Shown here: in pieces, positions 25,464-33,403 of the stretch
Position numbering within the stretch: position 1 is the stretch's first letter
Layout: each line of letters starts with the position of its first letter
Assembly (NCBI RefSeq): GCF_026624755.1
Contig: NZ_JAPMXC010000001.1
Coordinates: 248,001-312,000 of the forward strand
Origin: Robbsia betulipollinis
Lineage (GTDB): Bacteria; Pseudomonadota; Gammaproteobacteria; Burkholderiales; Burkholderiaceae
DNA: 64,000 bases
Direction of reading: 5' to 3'
The notes under the pieces: generated by a model
What the model saw: the letters and a program-made list of their open reading frames with translations, nothing else
Told to the model about the DNA's origin: nothing
Databases searched by the model: none
Position numbers and translations under genes: made by a program

Positions 25464-26822
25464 ATGTCGGCCACGCCCGCATCGCCCAGCATGAAAAAGA
25501 TCGCCGCCGCGAGCGTCATCGGCACGACGGTCGAGTGGTATGACCTGTTCGTCTTCGCCACCGCGTCCGCGCTGGTCTTCAACAAGGTCTTCTTTCCCGG
25601 CTTCGTGCCGCTGATCGGCACCTTGCTGGCGTTCGGCACCTTCGCCTCGGCCTATCTCGCACGCATCGCCGGCGCCGCGCTGTTCGGTCACTTCGGCGAC
25701 CGGCTGGGGCGCAAATCGATGCTGCTCGTTTCGCTGCTCACCATGGGCGTGGCGACGTTCGCGATCGGCCTGCTGCCCGATTTTTCAGCGATCGGCGTCT
25801 GGGCGCCCATCCTCCTGCTCGGCCTGCGGATCGTGCAGGGCCTGGCGCTGGGCGGCGAATGGGGCGGCGCGGTGCTGATGGCGGTCGAACACGCACCCGT
25901 CAACCGGCGCGGTCTCTACGGCTCGTGGGTGCAGATCGGCGTGCCCGCCGGCACCCTGATCGCCAACCTCGCCTTCCTGGGCTGCAACGCGGTGCTGCCG
26001 AACGACGCCTTGCTGTCCTGGGGATGGCGCATTCCCTTTCTCGCCAGCGCGCTGCTCGTCGGCGTCGGCCTGTATATCCGCATGAACACGTCGGAGACCC
26101 CGTCGTTCGCCGCGGTCAAGGAAGCCGCCGCGCAGGTCAGGCTGCCGCTCGCCGAGGTACTGACCCGCAACTGGAAACAGGTGCTCCTCGGGGGCGTGGC
26201 GACGATGTCGACCGGCACCTCGTTCAACCTGATCGTCGCGTTCGGGCTGACATACGGCACGCAGACGCTGGGATTCACCCGCAACGCCATGCTCGCCCTG
26301 GCGCTGATCTCCTGCGCGGTCTGCGTCGTGCTGCTCCCGCTGTTCGGCCGTCTTTCCGATGTGGTCGGACGCAAACCCGTCATCATCGGCGGCATCGTCG
26401 CGGAGGCGCTGTTCGCGTTTCCGCTGTTCTGGCTGCTGGACACGCGTGCGTTGCCCTTCGCGCTGCTCGGCTATCTCCTGATGATGACCGCGTTCGCCGC
26501 GAACTATGGCCCGATCGCAACCTTCCTCGCGGAACTGTTCGGCACGAAGGTGCGCTATTCGGGGCTGTCGATCAGCTACATGCTCTCCGGTTTGCTCGGC
26601 AGCGCGGCAACGCCGGTCATCACCACGGCCCTGCTTTCCGCCACGGGCAAGGGCTCTTCGGTCGCGTGGTACATGATCGGCTCGGCGGCGCTGTCGGCGG
26701 GCGCGCTGCTGCTGCTCGCGGAAACGCTCGGCAGGGAGGCCCATTCGAATGCGGAATCCGGCACTCCCGCGGCGACCCCGGCAGCCCCCTCCGCAGCCCC
26801 CTCCGCCGCGACGCTTTCCTGA
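25464..26822 (+). CDS. MHS-family MFS metabolite:proton symporter
   Basis: This 452-residue inner-membrane transporter has 12 predicted helices and belongs to the metabolite:H+ symporter group (KgtP, ProP, ShiA). Hallmarks are ASVIGTTVEWYDLFVF at residues 14-29 and motif A GHFGDRLGRK after the second helix. Substrates of the group are usually carboxylates, betaines or proline. A GGAG site precedes the ATG. It opens a plus-strand operon with an RraA-like protein, a class II aldolase and a hydroxyacid dehydrogenase, so it may import a hydroxy or oxo acid. The tail is Ala/Pro/Ser-rich and probably disordered. Confidence 0.94.
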   Translation: MSATPASPSMKKIAAASVIGTTVEWYDLFVFATASALVFNKVFFPGFVPLIGTLLAFGTFASAYLARIAGAALFGHFGDRLGRKSMLLVSLLTMGVATFAIGLLPDFSAIGVWAPILLLGLRIVQGLALGGEWGGAVLMAVEHAPVNRRGLYGSWVQIGVPAGTLIANLAFLGCNAVLPNDALLSWGWRIPFLASALLVGVGLYIRMNTSETPSFAAVKEAAAQVRLPLAEVLTRNWKQVLLGGVATMSTGTSFNLIVAFGLTYGTQTLGFTRNAMLALALISCAVCVVLLPLFGRLSDVVGRKPVIIGGIVAEALFAFPLFWLLDTRALPFALLGYLLMMTAFAANYGPIATFLAELFGTKVRYSGLSISYMLSGLLGSAATPVITTALLSATGKGSSVAWYMIGSAALSAGALLLLAETLGREAHSNAESGTPAATPAAPSAAPSAATLS

Positions 26823-26828
26823 TACGCC

Positions 26829-27467
26829 ATGACATCGACCCCCATGGAATCTCCGCTCTTCGAACGCCTCGATGCCGTCAGTTTTCCGACGCTCGGGCAC
26901 TTTCTGGAACGCGGTTTCGCGCAACCGGCAATCCGCGCGATGGTACCGAACGTGAAGATCGTCGGCCGCGCCGTGACGCTGAAGCTGGTCACGCCGGACG
27001 CGTTCGCGGTGAACCGGGCGCTCGCCGCGCTGAACGCCGGCGATGTGCTCGTGATCGATCCATGCGGCGACCACGCGCATGCGCCCGTGGGCGCCGTGAC
27101 CGCGTGCGCGGCGCTGAACGCGGGCGCGAAAGCGATCATCGTCGATGGCGTGGTGACCGATCTGCTGGAACTGCGGGCGTTGGGCCTGCCGGTGTTCGCG
27201 CGCGGCACGAGCCTGCTCACGACCAAGCGGCTGGGCGCGCCCGGCAATCTGCCGGGGGTGCCGGTGACGTGCGGCGGGGTGGTGGTGAATCCCGGCGATA
27301 TCGTCGTCGCCGACGACAACGGCGTGCTTTTCATGGATGCCTCGACCGCCGCCGCGGTGGTCGACCTGGCCCTGGCCTCCGACCGCGCGGAACCCGCGCT
27401 TCTTGCCCGACTGAACGCGGGCGAAGCGGCGCGCGACGTGCTGACCCTGAACCCTTCGAGCGATTGA
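26829..27467 (+). CDS. RraA / HMG-aldolase-family protein with an atypical active site
   Basis: This 212-residue protein fits the RraA fold shared by 4-hydroxy-4-methyl-2-oxoglutarate aldolases, oxaloacetate decarboxylases and the RNase E inhibitor RraA. The active-site segment usually reads DGAVRD; here it is DGVVTD, with Thr110 where the substrate-binding Arg is expected, while the metal-ligand Asp111 is kept. Other segments (NAGDVLVIDPCGD, GLPVFARG, VNPGDIVVADDNG) are typical. In this cassette it may decarboxylate or cleave a hydroxy/oxo acid, or act on an unusual substrate. It starts six bases after the transporter stop. Confidence 0.88.
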   Translation: MTSTPMESPLFERLDAVSFPTLGHFLERGFAQPAIRAMVPNVKIVGRAVTLKLVTPDAFAVNRALAALNAGDVLVIDPCGDHAHAPVGAVTACAALNAGAKAIIVDGVVTDLLELRALGLPVFARGTSLLTTKRLGAPGNLPGVPVTCGGVVVNPGDIVVADDNGVLFMDASTAAAVVDLALASDRAEPALLARLNAGEAARDVLTLNPSSD

Positions 27468-27469
27468 TC

Positions 27470-28255
27470 ATGACCCAGAACCTGAGCGAAAGCGCTGCAT
27501 CCTCCCCGCACGGCGGCGAACAGCAGACCCGCGCCGAACTCGCCGCCCTGTACCGGCTGGCCGCCCATTTCCGCATGACGGACATGATCGACACGCACAT
27601 CACCGCGCGTCTGCCGGGCGACGTTCCCACTTTCCTGATCAACCGTTACGGCGTGCTGTTTCATGAAATGCGCGCCTCCGACCTCGTCAAGATCGATCAT
27701 CTCGGCCAGGTCGTCGACGAACGTGCCGGGGACGATCCCGCGCGCTTCCGGGTCAACGCCGCGGGTTTCACGATTCACTCCGCGATTCACATGGCGCGCC
27801 ACGATCTCCGCTTCGTGATTCACACGCATACCGCCGCGGGCACCGGGGTGGCCGCGCAGGAGCACGGCTTGCTGCCGATCAGCCAGCATGCGCTCAAGTT
27901 CTACGGCAAGCTCGGCTATCACGACTACGAAGGCATCGCGCTCGATCTGGGCGAACGCGATCGGCTCGTCAAGGATCTCGGCTCGCACAAGGCCATGATC
28001 CTGCGCAACCACGGCCTGCTCGCGGCGGGCCGCACGGTGGCCGAGGCATTCCACGAAATCTACTTTCTGGAGCGGGCGTGCCAGGCCCAGATCCAGGCGC
28101 TCGCGGGCGGTACGCCCTTGCGCATTCCGCCCCCGCATGTGTGCGAGCTGACCGCAAGCCAGTTCAGTCGCGAGGAATCCGCGGAAATCATGGATATGGC
28201 CTGGCGCGCGGCGTTGCGCCTGATCGAGGACCCGCATTCGGATTACCGCGAATGA
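27470..28255 (+). CDS. Class II aldolase/adducin-family protein
   Basis: This 261-residue protein has the class II aldolase/adducin fold. The zinc ligands are visible as HTH in FVIHTHTAAG and the later His of MILRNHGLLAAG. The head TDMIDTHITARLPG is typical of the large subgroup next to hydroxyacid genes (for instance DctN/OtnC-like and 3-oxo-tetronate decarboxylases). It follows the RraA-like gene by two bases and overlaps the dehydrogenase by ATGA, so all are one operon. The exact substrate, probably a hydroxy acid or its phosphate, is not predictable. Confidence 0.92.
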   Translation: MTQNLSESAASSPHGGEQQTRAELAALYRLAAHFRMTDMIDTHITARLPGDVPTFLINRYGVLFHEMRASDLVKIDHLGQVVDERAGDDPARFRVNAAGFTIHSAIHMARHDLRFVIHTHTAAGTGVAAQEHGLLPISQHALKFYGKLGYHDYEGIALDLGERDRLVKDLGSHKAMILRNHGLLAAGRTVAEAFHEIYFLERACQAQIQALAGGTPLRIPPPHVCELTASQFSREESAEIMDMAWRAALRLIEDPHSDYRE

Positions 28256-29178
28256 CCAAACTCGTGCTCATCAGCCGCGACTACGACATGGCGCATCTCG
28301 CGCCGATGATCCGTCGCGCGGCGCCGGAACTCGACGTGACGATGCATGGCAGCCACGACGCGCTCGACGCGGAAGTCGCCGTGTGCTGGAATCCGCCGGT
28401 GGGGGCGGTGGCCGCCCTGCCCCGCGTGCGTCTGATCCACAGCATCGCCGCGGGCGTGGACAATATTCTCGCCGACCCGCGCCTGCCCGATGTGCCGCTG
28501 TGCCGCGTGGTGGATCCGCAGCACGCGCGCGGCATGAGCGAATTCGTCATGTGGGGCGCGCTGCATTTTCACCGGCAGCTCGACCAGGTCATGGCGAACC
28601 AGCGCGACCGGGTATGGTTGCGTTACGACCAGCGAGCGCCCGCCACGCGCACGATCGGCGTCATGGGTCTGGGCGAAATCGGCACGCGCGTGGGCCTCGA
28701 TCTGCATCGCGCCGGCTTCGCGGTGCGCGGCTGGTCGAAACGGCCGAAGGATCTGCCGGGCATCGATACCTTCAGCGGCGCGGACGCCCTGCCCGCCTTT
28801 CTCCAGGGCACCGATATCCTTGTCTGCCTGTTGCCGCTGACCGACGAAACCCGCGGTCTGCTCGACGCGCGACTTTTCGCGATGATGCAACCCGGCGCCA
28901 AGCTGATCCATGTCGGACGCGGCGAGCATCTGGTGCCGGGCGATCTGCTCGACGCATTGCGGCGCAAGCAGATCGGCGGCGCCATCGTCGACGTGTTTCC
29001 GAACGAGCCGCTCGCCGCCGACGATCCGCTCTGGGATGCGCCCGACCTGATCGTCACGCCGCACATGGCATCGGTGGCGAGCCCGGAAACCATCGGTCTG
29101 CAAGTCGCGTTGAACGTGCGGCGCCTGGTCGGCGGCGAGCCGCTGCATCACCGCGTCGATATCGCGCGCGGGTATTGA
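28252..29178 (+). CDS. GhrA-like 2-hydroxyacid dehydrogenase
   Basis: This 308-residue NAD(P)-dependent dehydrogenase is of the D-isomer family. It shows the Rossmann motif GVMGLGEIGTRVG, catalytic Arg in IHVGRGEHLV, the acid in DVFPNEPL and the His in VTPHMAS. Length and the segment SIAAGVDNIL match glyoxylate/hydroxypyruvate reductase A. It is the last gene of the MHS-RraA-aldolase unit and converges on the LysR gene. A role in interconverting a 2-oxo and 2-hydroxy acid fits the neighbours. Confidence 0.92.
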   Translation: MTKLVLISRDYDMAHLAPMIRRAAPELDVTMHGSHDALDAEVAVCWNPPVGAVAALPRVRLIHSIAAGVDNILADPRLPDVPLCRVVDPQHARGMSEFVMWGALHFHRQLDQVMANQRDRVWLRYDQRAPATRTIGVMGLGEIGTRVGLDLHRAGFAVRGWSKRPKDLPGIDTFSGADALPAFLQGTDILVCLLPLTDETRGLLDARLFAMMQPGAKLIHVGRGEHLVPGDLLDALRRKQIGGAIVDVFPNEPLAADDPLWDAPDLIVTPHMASVASPETIGLQVALNVRRLVGGEPLHHRVDIARGY

Positions 29179-29200
29179 AGCCGGCCGCCGGCGCCGTCGA

Positions 29201-30157
29201 TCAGGGCGCGGCGGACGCATCCTGCGTGTCGATGAAGCGGTGCAACGCATCCAGAAACGCCCGCTCCGCGGCGCTGAACTTGCGGTCGGCCGACCACAGC
29301 AGGTGAATATCGAGATCCGCCACGCCGTCTTCCGGCGGCAGGCGCTGAAAGCGGCCGAGCGCGACATCCTCGCGCAACGCGTGCTCCGGCAGACAGCCGA
29401 TCCCCAGACCGGCGAAGATGAATCGTTTGACCTCGCCCATGCTCGATGACGACCCGATCACCCGCTCGGTAAACCCCATTTCGTCGCGGAAAAACGTCAG
29501 CGGCGACAGGTGATCGCCGACCTTGTCGCCGGTGAAGGACACGAATTTCTCGCTGATCAGATCGGCCATGCGCAGGTCTTCGCGGCCGAAAAGCGGGTGA
29601 TGCCGCCCGCAGAACAGCGCATAGCGCTGCCGCAGAAACAGACGGCTTTCGACCTTCCGCGGCAAGGCGCGGCGCGGCGTGAGGCCGAGCGTGGCGGCTT
29701 TCTGCTGCAGACTGTTCACGACATCGGCGCTGCGCTTCTCCTGGCTTTCGAGTTCGATGCGCGGATGGCTGCGGTGAAATTCCGCGAGAAACGCGTCGTA
29801 CGCGGGAAAGTCGATGCCGCTCACGGTCGACACGCGCACCAGTCCGGAAATATCCTGCTCGCCGCCGTCGGTGCGCGCGAGCGACAGCCGCGACATCATG
29901 CCGTACACGTCCTCGGCGATCCGCCGCACCTCCACGCCCGCCTGCGTGACTTCGATGCGCGGGCCGTGGCGGTCCATCAGCCGCATGCCCAGCGCCTCCT
30001 CGAGCCGTTTGAGCGCCTGACTCACCGCGGGCTGCGTCAAATGCAGATGGGTGGCGGCGCGGCTGACGCTTCCCTCGCGCACGATCGCGAGGAAGGTGCG
30101 CAGCAGGTTCCAGTCGAGCCGGTCGCTCAGGTAGGTGTCGGGGCGTTCCTTGTTCAT
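29201..30157 (-). CDS. LysR-family regulator of the catabolic cassette
   Basis: This 318-residue regulator has an N-terminal winged helix (SRAATHLHLTQPAVSQALKR, about 30-50) and a type-2 periplasmic-fold effector domain. It is divergent from the amidohydrolase gene at 30309. The ATG at 30157 gives a normal LysR head after a short charged leader; an in-frame ATG at 30199 would add 14 residues, but it overlaps a TATAAT-like element that may be the gene's own promoter. The matching promoter elements upstream of 25464 and 30309 suggest it controls both halves of the cassette. Confidence 0.92.
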   Translation of the reverse strand: MNKERPDTYLSDRLDWNLLRTFLAIVREGSVSRAATHLHLTQPAVSQALKRLEEALGMRLMDRHGPRIEVTQAGVEVRRIAEDVYGMMSRLSLARTDGGEQDISGLVRVSTVSGIDFPAYDAFLAEFHRSHPRIELESQEKRSADVVNSLQQKAATLGLTPRRALPRKVESRLFLRQRYALFCGRHHPLFGREDLRMADLISEKFVSFTGDKVGDHLSPLTFFRDEMGFTERVIGSSSSMGEVKRFIFAGLGIGCLPEHALREDVALGRFQRLPPEDGVADLDIHLLWSADRKFSAAERAFLDALHRFIDTQDASAAP

Positions 30158-30206
30158 CGCGCGTCTCGGCAAATCCTTCGGCACTTTCTCAATATTCATG
30201 GAAATT

Positions 30207-30261
30207 ATACTCAGAATAAGTATTAGAAATTGGACGCATAATTTTGAATTGCCGATAAAGG
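30207..30261 (+). promoter_or_regulatory. LysR-type box and promoter of the amidohydrolase operon
   Basis: An inverted repeat ATACT-N7-AGTAT (30207-30223) contains the T-N11-A pattern bound by LysR proteins. Six bases downstream a sigma70-like promoter begins, TTGGAC (30230-30235) and GATAAA (30254-30259) with an 18-bp spacer. This spacing of box to promoter is usual for LysR activators. GAATAAGTA and CCGATAAAGG are shared with the promoter at 25340-25394. Confidence 0.6.
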
Positions 30262-30308
30262 AGGCCAGACACACATCCACATGCGCATCACCACGCCGGG
30301 AGCGGGCA

Positions 30309-31547
30309 ATGTTGAAGATCGATAGCGAACGACTTTGGTCGAGCCTGATGGACATGGCGAAAATCGGCGGTACGGCCGCCGGCGGCGTGCGACGTCTCGC
30401 GCTCACCGAGGAAGATGCGGCCGGGCGCGCGCTGTTCTCGCGCTGGTGCACGGAGGCCGGGCTGACGCTGAGCAGCGACGCCGTCGGCAATCTTTTCGCG
30501 CGCCGCGCGGGCACGGACCCAGCGGCGCGTCCCGTGGCCACGGGCAGCCACCTCGACACCCAGCCCGAAGGCGGGCGTTTCGATGGCGTCTACGGCGTGC
30601 TCGCCGCGCTCGAGGCCGTGCGAACGATGAACGATGCCGGCATCCAGACGCAGAAACCGATCGAGATCGTCGTCTGGACCAACGAGGAAGGCGCACGCTT
30701 CACGCCGGCCATGCTCGGCTCCGCCGCATTCACCGGCGCGATGCCGCTCGAACGGGCGCTCGCCGCCGAGGACGCCTCGGGCTGTTCCGTGGCCGCCGCC
30801 TTGCAGGCGATCGCCTGCGTGGGAGAACGCGCGGTGCCCGGCATCGTTTTCGATGCGTATTTCGAAGCGCATATCGAACAGGGTCCGATACTGGAAAAAA
30901 ACGGCGTGCCGATCGGCATCGTGACGGGCGGCCAGGCGATCTGCTGGCTCGATGTCCGCGTGCGCGGCCAGGCCGCGCACGCCGGCACCACGCCGATGCC
31001 GTTTCGCCGCGACGCCCTGTTCGGCAGCGCGGAAATGGCCCTCGCGCTGGAGACGATCTCCAAGGAGTTCGCGCCGCAGGGGCTGGTGACGATCGGCGAG
31101 GTATCGATTCGCAACGCGTCGCGCAACACCATCGCCGCCGATCTGTCCTTCACGGTCGACCTGCGCCATCCCGACGATGCCCGCATCGAGGCGATGGAAA
31201 CCCTGCTGCGCGAGCGCTTCGAGGCGATCGCGCAGCAGCGCGGCCTGACGGTGGACATTTCCCGGCACTGGGTCAGCCCCGCCACGCCCTTCGATACCGA
31301 ATGCGTCGCCGCCGTCGCCCGGGCCGTCGAGCTGCTCGGCTATCCCCATCAGCGCATCATCAGCGGCGCGGGCCACGACGCCATCCATCTCGCCCGCCAT
31401 TGCCCGAGCGCGATGATCTTCATCCCCTGCGTGGACGGCCTCAGCCACAATGAAGCCGAGGACGCCTTGCCGCACGACGTCACGCGCGGCGCCGACGTGC
31501 TGCTGCACGCCTTGCTCGCCCGTGCCGGCGCGTCGCTGCCCGTTTGA
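30309..31547 (+). CDS. M20-family amidohydrolase (N-carbamoyl-L-amino-acid hydrolase type)
   Basis: This 412-residue dinuclear metal hydrolase belongs to the HyuC/AllC/ureidopropionase group, which removes carbamoyl groups from N-carbamoyl amino acids or ureido acids. Metal and substrate motifs are visible: GSHLDTQPEGGRFDG (His, Asp), WTNEEGARF (Glu pair), EAHIEQGP (His) and the late GAGHDAIHLA (His). The dimerisation domain insert (about 205-325) is present. The ATG at 30309 was chosen because it follows the promoter and gives the usual short head. A binding protein and a CitE-like lyase follow. The physiological substrate is unknown. Confidence 0.92.
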   Translation: MLKIDSERLWSSLMDMAKIGGTAAGGVRRLALTEEDAAGRALFSRWCTEAGLTLSSDAVGNLFARRAGTDPAARPVATGSHLDTQPEGGRFDGVYGVLAALEAVRTMNDAGIQTQKPIEIVVWTNEEGARFTPAMLGSAAFTGAMPLERALAAEDASGCSVAAALQAIACVGERAVPGIVFDAYFEAHIEQGPILEKNGVPIGIVTGGQAICWLDVRVRGQAAHAGTTPMPFRRDALFGSAEMALALETISKEFAPQGLVTIGEVSIRNASRNTIAADLSFTVDLRHPDDARIEAMETLLRERFEAIAQQRGLTVDISRHWVSPATPFDTECVAAVARAVELLGYPHQRIISGAGHDAIHLARHCPSAMIFIPCVDGLSHNEAEDALPHDVTRGADVLLHALLARAGASLPV

Positions 31548-31568
31548 TATTTCCTCAAGGATCGCACC

Positions 31569-32345
31569 ATGAAAACCGTTCGCTCGATGCTGTCCTGCCT
31601 GGCCCTGATCGCGCTGGCGCCCGCGATGTCGTCCCTGGCGCACGCCGATTCCCTGGACCGGATCGCACAGACGAAAGTCGTCAGGATCGGCGTATTCCAG
31701 GATTACCCGCCGTTCGGCTCGATCGGCACCGACATGCAGCCGCGCGGTCTGGATATCGATCTGGCCGCGGTACTGGCCGCGAAGCTCGGCGCGCGCGTCG
31801 AACTGGTGCCCGTGACCGGCACCAACCGCATCGCCTATCTCACCGATCACAAAGTGGACCTGCTGATGTCGGTGGGTCAAACGCCCGCGCGCGACAAGGT
31901 GCTCGATTTCACCCATGCCTATGCCCCCTACTACATCGCCGTGTTCGGGCCGAAGACGCTCGAGGTGAAACAGGCGGCCGATCTCGCCGGCAAGTCCGTG
32001 GCGACGGCGGGCGGCACGAACGAGGACGTCAGCCTGACGAAGGTCGCGCCGGCCACGGTCACCATCAAGCGCTTCGACGACCAGAGCGGCGCGATCTCCG
32101 CCTTCCTCAGCGGCCAGACGCAGTTGATTTCGTTGGGCGGCGATGTCGCCACGCGCGTGCGCGCCCAGCACCCGCAGACATCGATGGACGAAAAGCTGCG
32201 CCTGCTCGACTCGCCCATGCACATCGCGGTCAACAAGGGCGAGGCGCCGTTGCGGGACCGGTTGAATGCCGCGCTGGACGATGCACGCAAGGACGGCAGC
32301 ATCGACAAGATCGAGAAAAAATGGCTGGGTCCGGCCACCCTCTGA
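31569..32345 (+). CDS. Amino-acid ABC transporter binding protein without adjacent permease
   Basis: This 258-residue periplasmic protein (SBP_bac_3) has a clear Sec signal peptide (MKTVRSMLSCLALIALAPAM, cleavage after AHA) and the family pattern VVRIGVFQDYPPFGS, GLDIDLAAVLAAKLG, RDKVLDFTHAY. It is 21 bp after the hydrolase gene and 22 bp before the CitE-like gene. No permease or ATPase lies beside it, so it either shares the importer at 45056-47295 or serves another one elsewhere. The ligand is probably a polar amino acid or carbamoylated derivative. Confidence 0.93.
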   Translation: MKTVRSMLSCLALIALAPAMSSLAHADSLDRIAQTKVVRIGVFQDYPPFGSIGTDMQPRGLDIDLAAVLAAKLGARVELVPVTGTNRIAYLTDHKVDLLMSVGQTPARDKVLDFTHAYAPYYIAVFGPKTLEVKQAADLAGKSVATAGGTNEDVSLTKVAPATVTIKRFDDQSGAISAFLSGQTQLISLGGDVATRVRAQHPQTSMDEKLRLLDSPMHIAVNKGEAPLRDRLNAALDDARKDGSIDKIEKKWLGPATL

Positions 32346-32367
32346 TGTATTTTCAGGAGCATTGTCG

Positions 32368-33354
32368 ATGAAACGACCCGATGCCATGCGCCCGCCGTCG
32401 CTCCGACGCGCCTGGCTGTTCGTACCCGGCAACGATGCCGACCGGCACGCGCTTGCATTGCAAAGCGGCGCCGACGCCGTCATCGCCGACCTGGAGGAGA
32501 TGACCGCGCCGGGCGACCGCGTGCCCGCGCGCGCGCGCATCGTCGCGCTGCTGCGCGACACCCGGCGTCTCGGCTTGATCGGGGCGGTGCGGATCAACAA
32601 GCTGGAACACGACGGCCACGCCGATCTGCACGGCATCATGGCGGGCGCGCCGCATGCGGTCTTTTTGCCGCACAGCGAAACCGCGGCGCAAATGGTCGCG
32701 CTCGATGCCGCGCTGAGCGAACATGAAAGCGCGCACGGTCTGGAGCACGGATCGACCGAGATCGTGCCGACGATCGAATCGGCGAAGGGTCTGGTCTGCC
32801 TGGGCGCCATGCTGGCCGCGAGCGCGCGTATTCGTTGCTGCATGCTGGCGGTCGAGGACCTGGCCGCCAACCTGGGCGCGCGACGCACGCCGGGTGCCGC
32901 GGAACTCCTGCACGCGCGCGGGCGGTTCCTGATCGAGTGCGTGGCCGCCGGCTGCATTCCGATCGATCTGCCCTGTACCTATCGCGCACGCGACATATTG
33001 GCGGCCGACCTCGATCTGTCCACGCAATTGGGATTCCCCTCCAAATGCGTGGTCTTCGTCGAACACGTGGCCGCGGTCAATGCGTCGCTGACGCCCTCCG
33101 CGCAGGCGCTGGCCGATGCGCGGGATTGCGTCGATCGATACGCGCGGCAGGACGCCGCGACACCGGAAGACCGCTGGATCGATGCGCCCACGCGCAACAA
33201 CGCGATGCGGCTGATCGAACGCCATGGGGCGCTGACGGCCTATGCCGTCGATGCCGTCGATGCCGTCGATGCCGTCGATGCCGTCGATGCCGTCGATGCT
33301 GTCGATGCCGTCGATGGCGCCGGTGACGCATCGCCCGCCGGGCCCGGCGTCTAG
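32368..33354 (+). CDS. HpcH/HpaI aldolase / CitE-like lyase with a repeat-encoded tail
   Basis: This protein of 328 residues has the TIM-barrel fold of citrate lyase beta-like enzymes, which cleave or condense acyl-CoA or acid substrates with Mg. RAWLFVPGNDADR, VIADLEEMTAPGDR and EIVPTIESAKGL (metal Glu) are characteristic, as is the late FPSKCVVFVEHVAAVN (normally GFxGKxxIHPxQ, here divergent). The C-terminus after about residue 292 is a tract of eight Val-Asp-Ala units encoded by a 9-bp repeat; it lies beyond the folded domain and is probably disordered. Last gene of the amidohydrolase operon. Confidence 0.87.
   Translation: MKRPDAMRPPSLRRAWLFVPGNDADRHALALQSGADAVIADLEEMTAPGDRVPARARIVALLRDTRRLGLIGAVRINKLEHDGHADLHGIMAGAPHAVFLPHSETAAQMVALDAALSEHESAHGLEHGSTEIVPTIESAKGLVCLGAMLAASARIRCCMLAVEDLAANLGARRTPGAAELLHARGRFLIECVAAGCIPIDLPCTYRARDILAADLDLSTQLGFPSKCVVFVEHVAAVNASLTPSAQALADARDCVDRYARQDAATPEDRWIDAPTRNNAMRLIERHGALTAYAVDAVDAVDAVDAVDAVDAVDAVDGAGDASPAGPGV
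33247..33315 (+). repeat. In-frame 9-bp repeat encoding (Val-Asp-Ala)n
   Basis: Seven units of GTCGATGCC, one with a final T, plus a variant ending in GGC, run head to tail in frame near the 3' end of the CitE-like gene. They code for eight VDA/VDG units. A 9-bp unit keeps frame when copy number changes, so the tail length can vary without loss of the enzyme. Confidence 0.92.
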
Positions 33355-33403
33355 CCGCTGCCCGGCAGCCCTTCGGTGGTCGACCCGCGCGGGCACCGGC
33401 TCG

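Noticed and set aside
33077-33396. Repeat-rich open frames (His-Arg or Ile-Asp-Gly tracts) over the 9-bp array
   Set aside because: They are alternative-frame readings of the tandem array; only the frame coding Val-Asp-Ala continues a recognisable enzyme.
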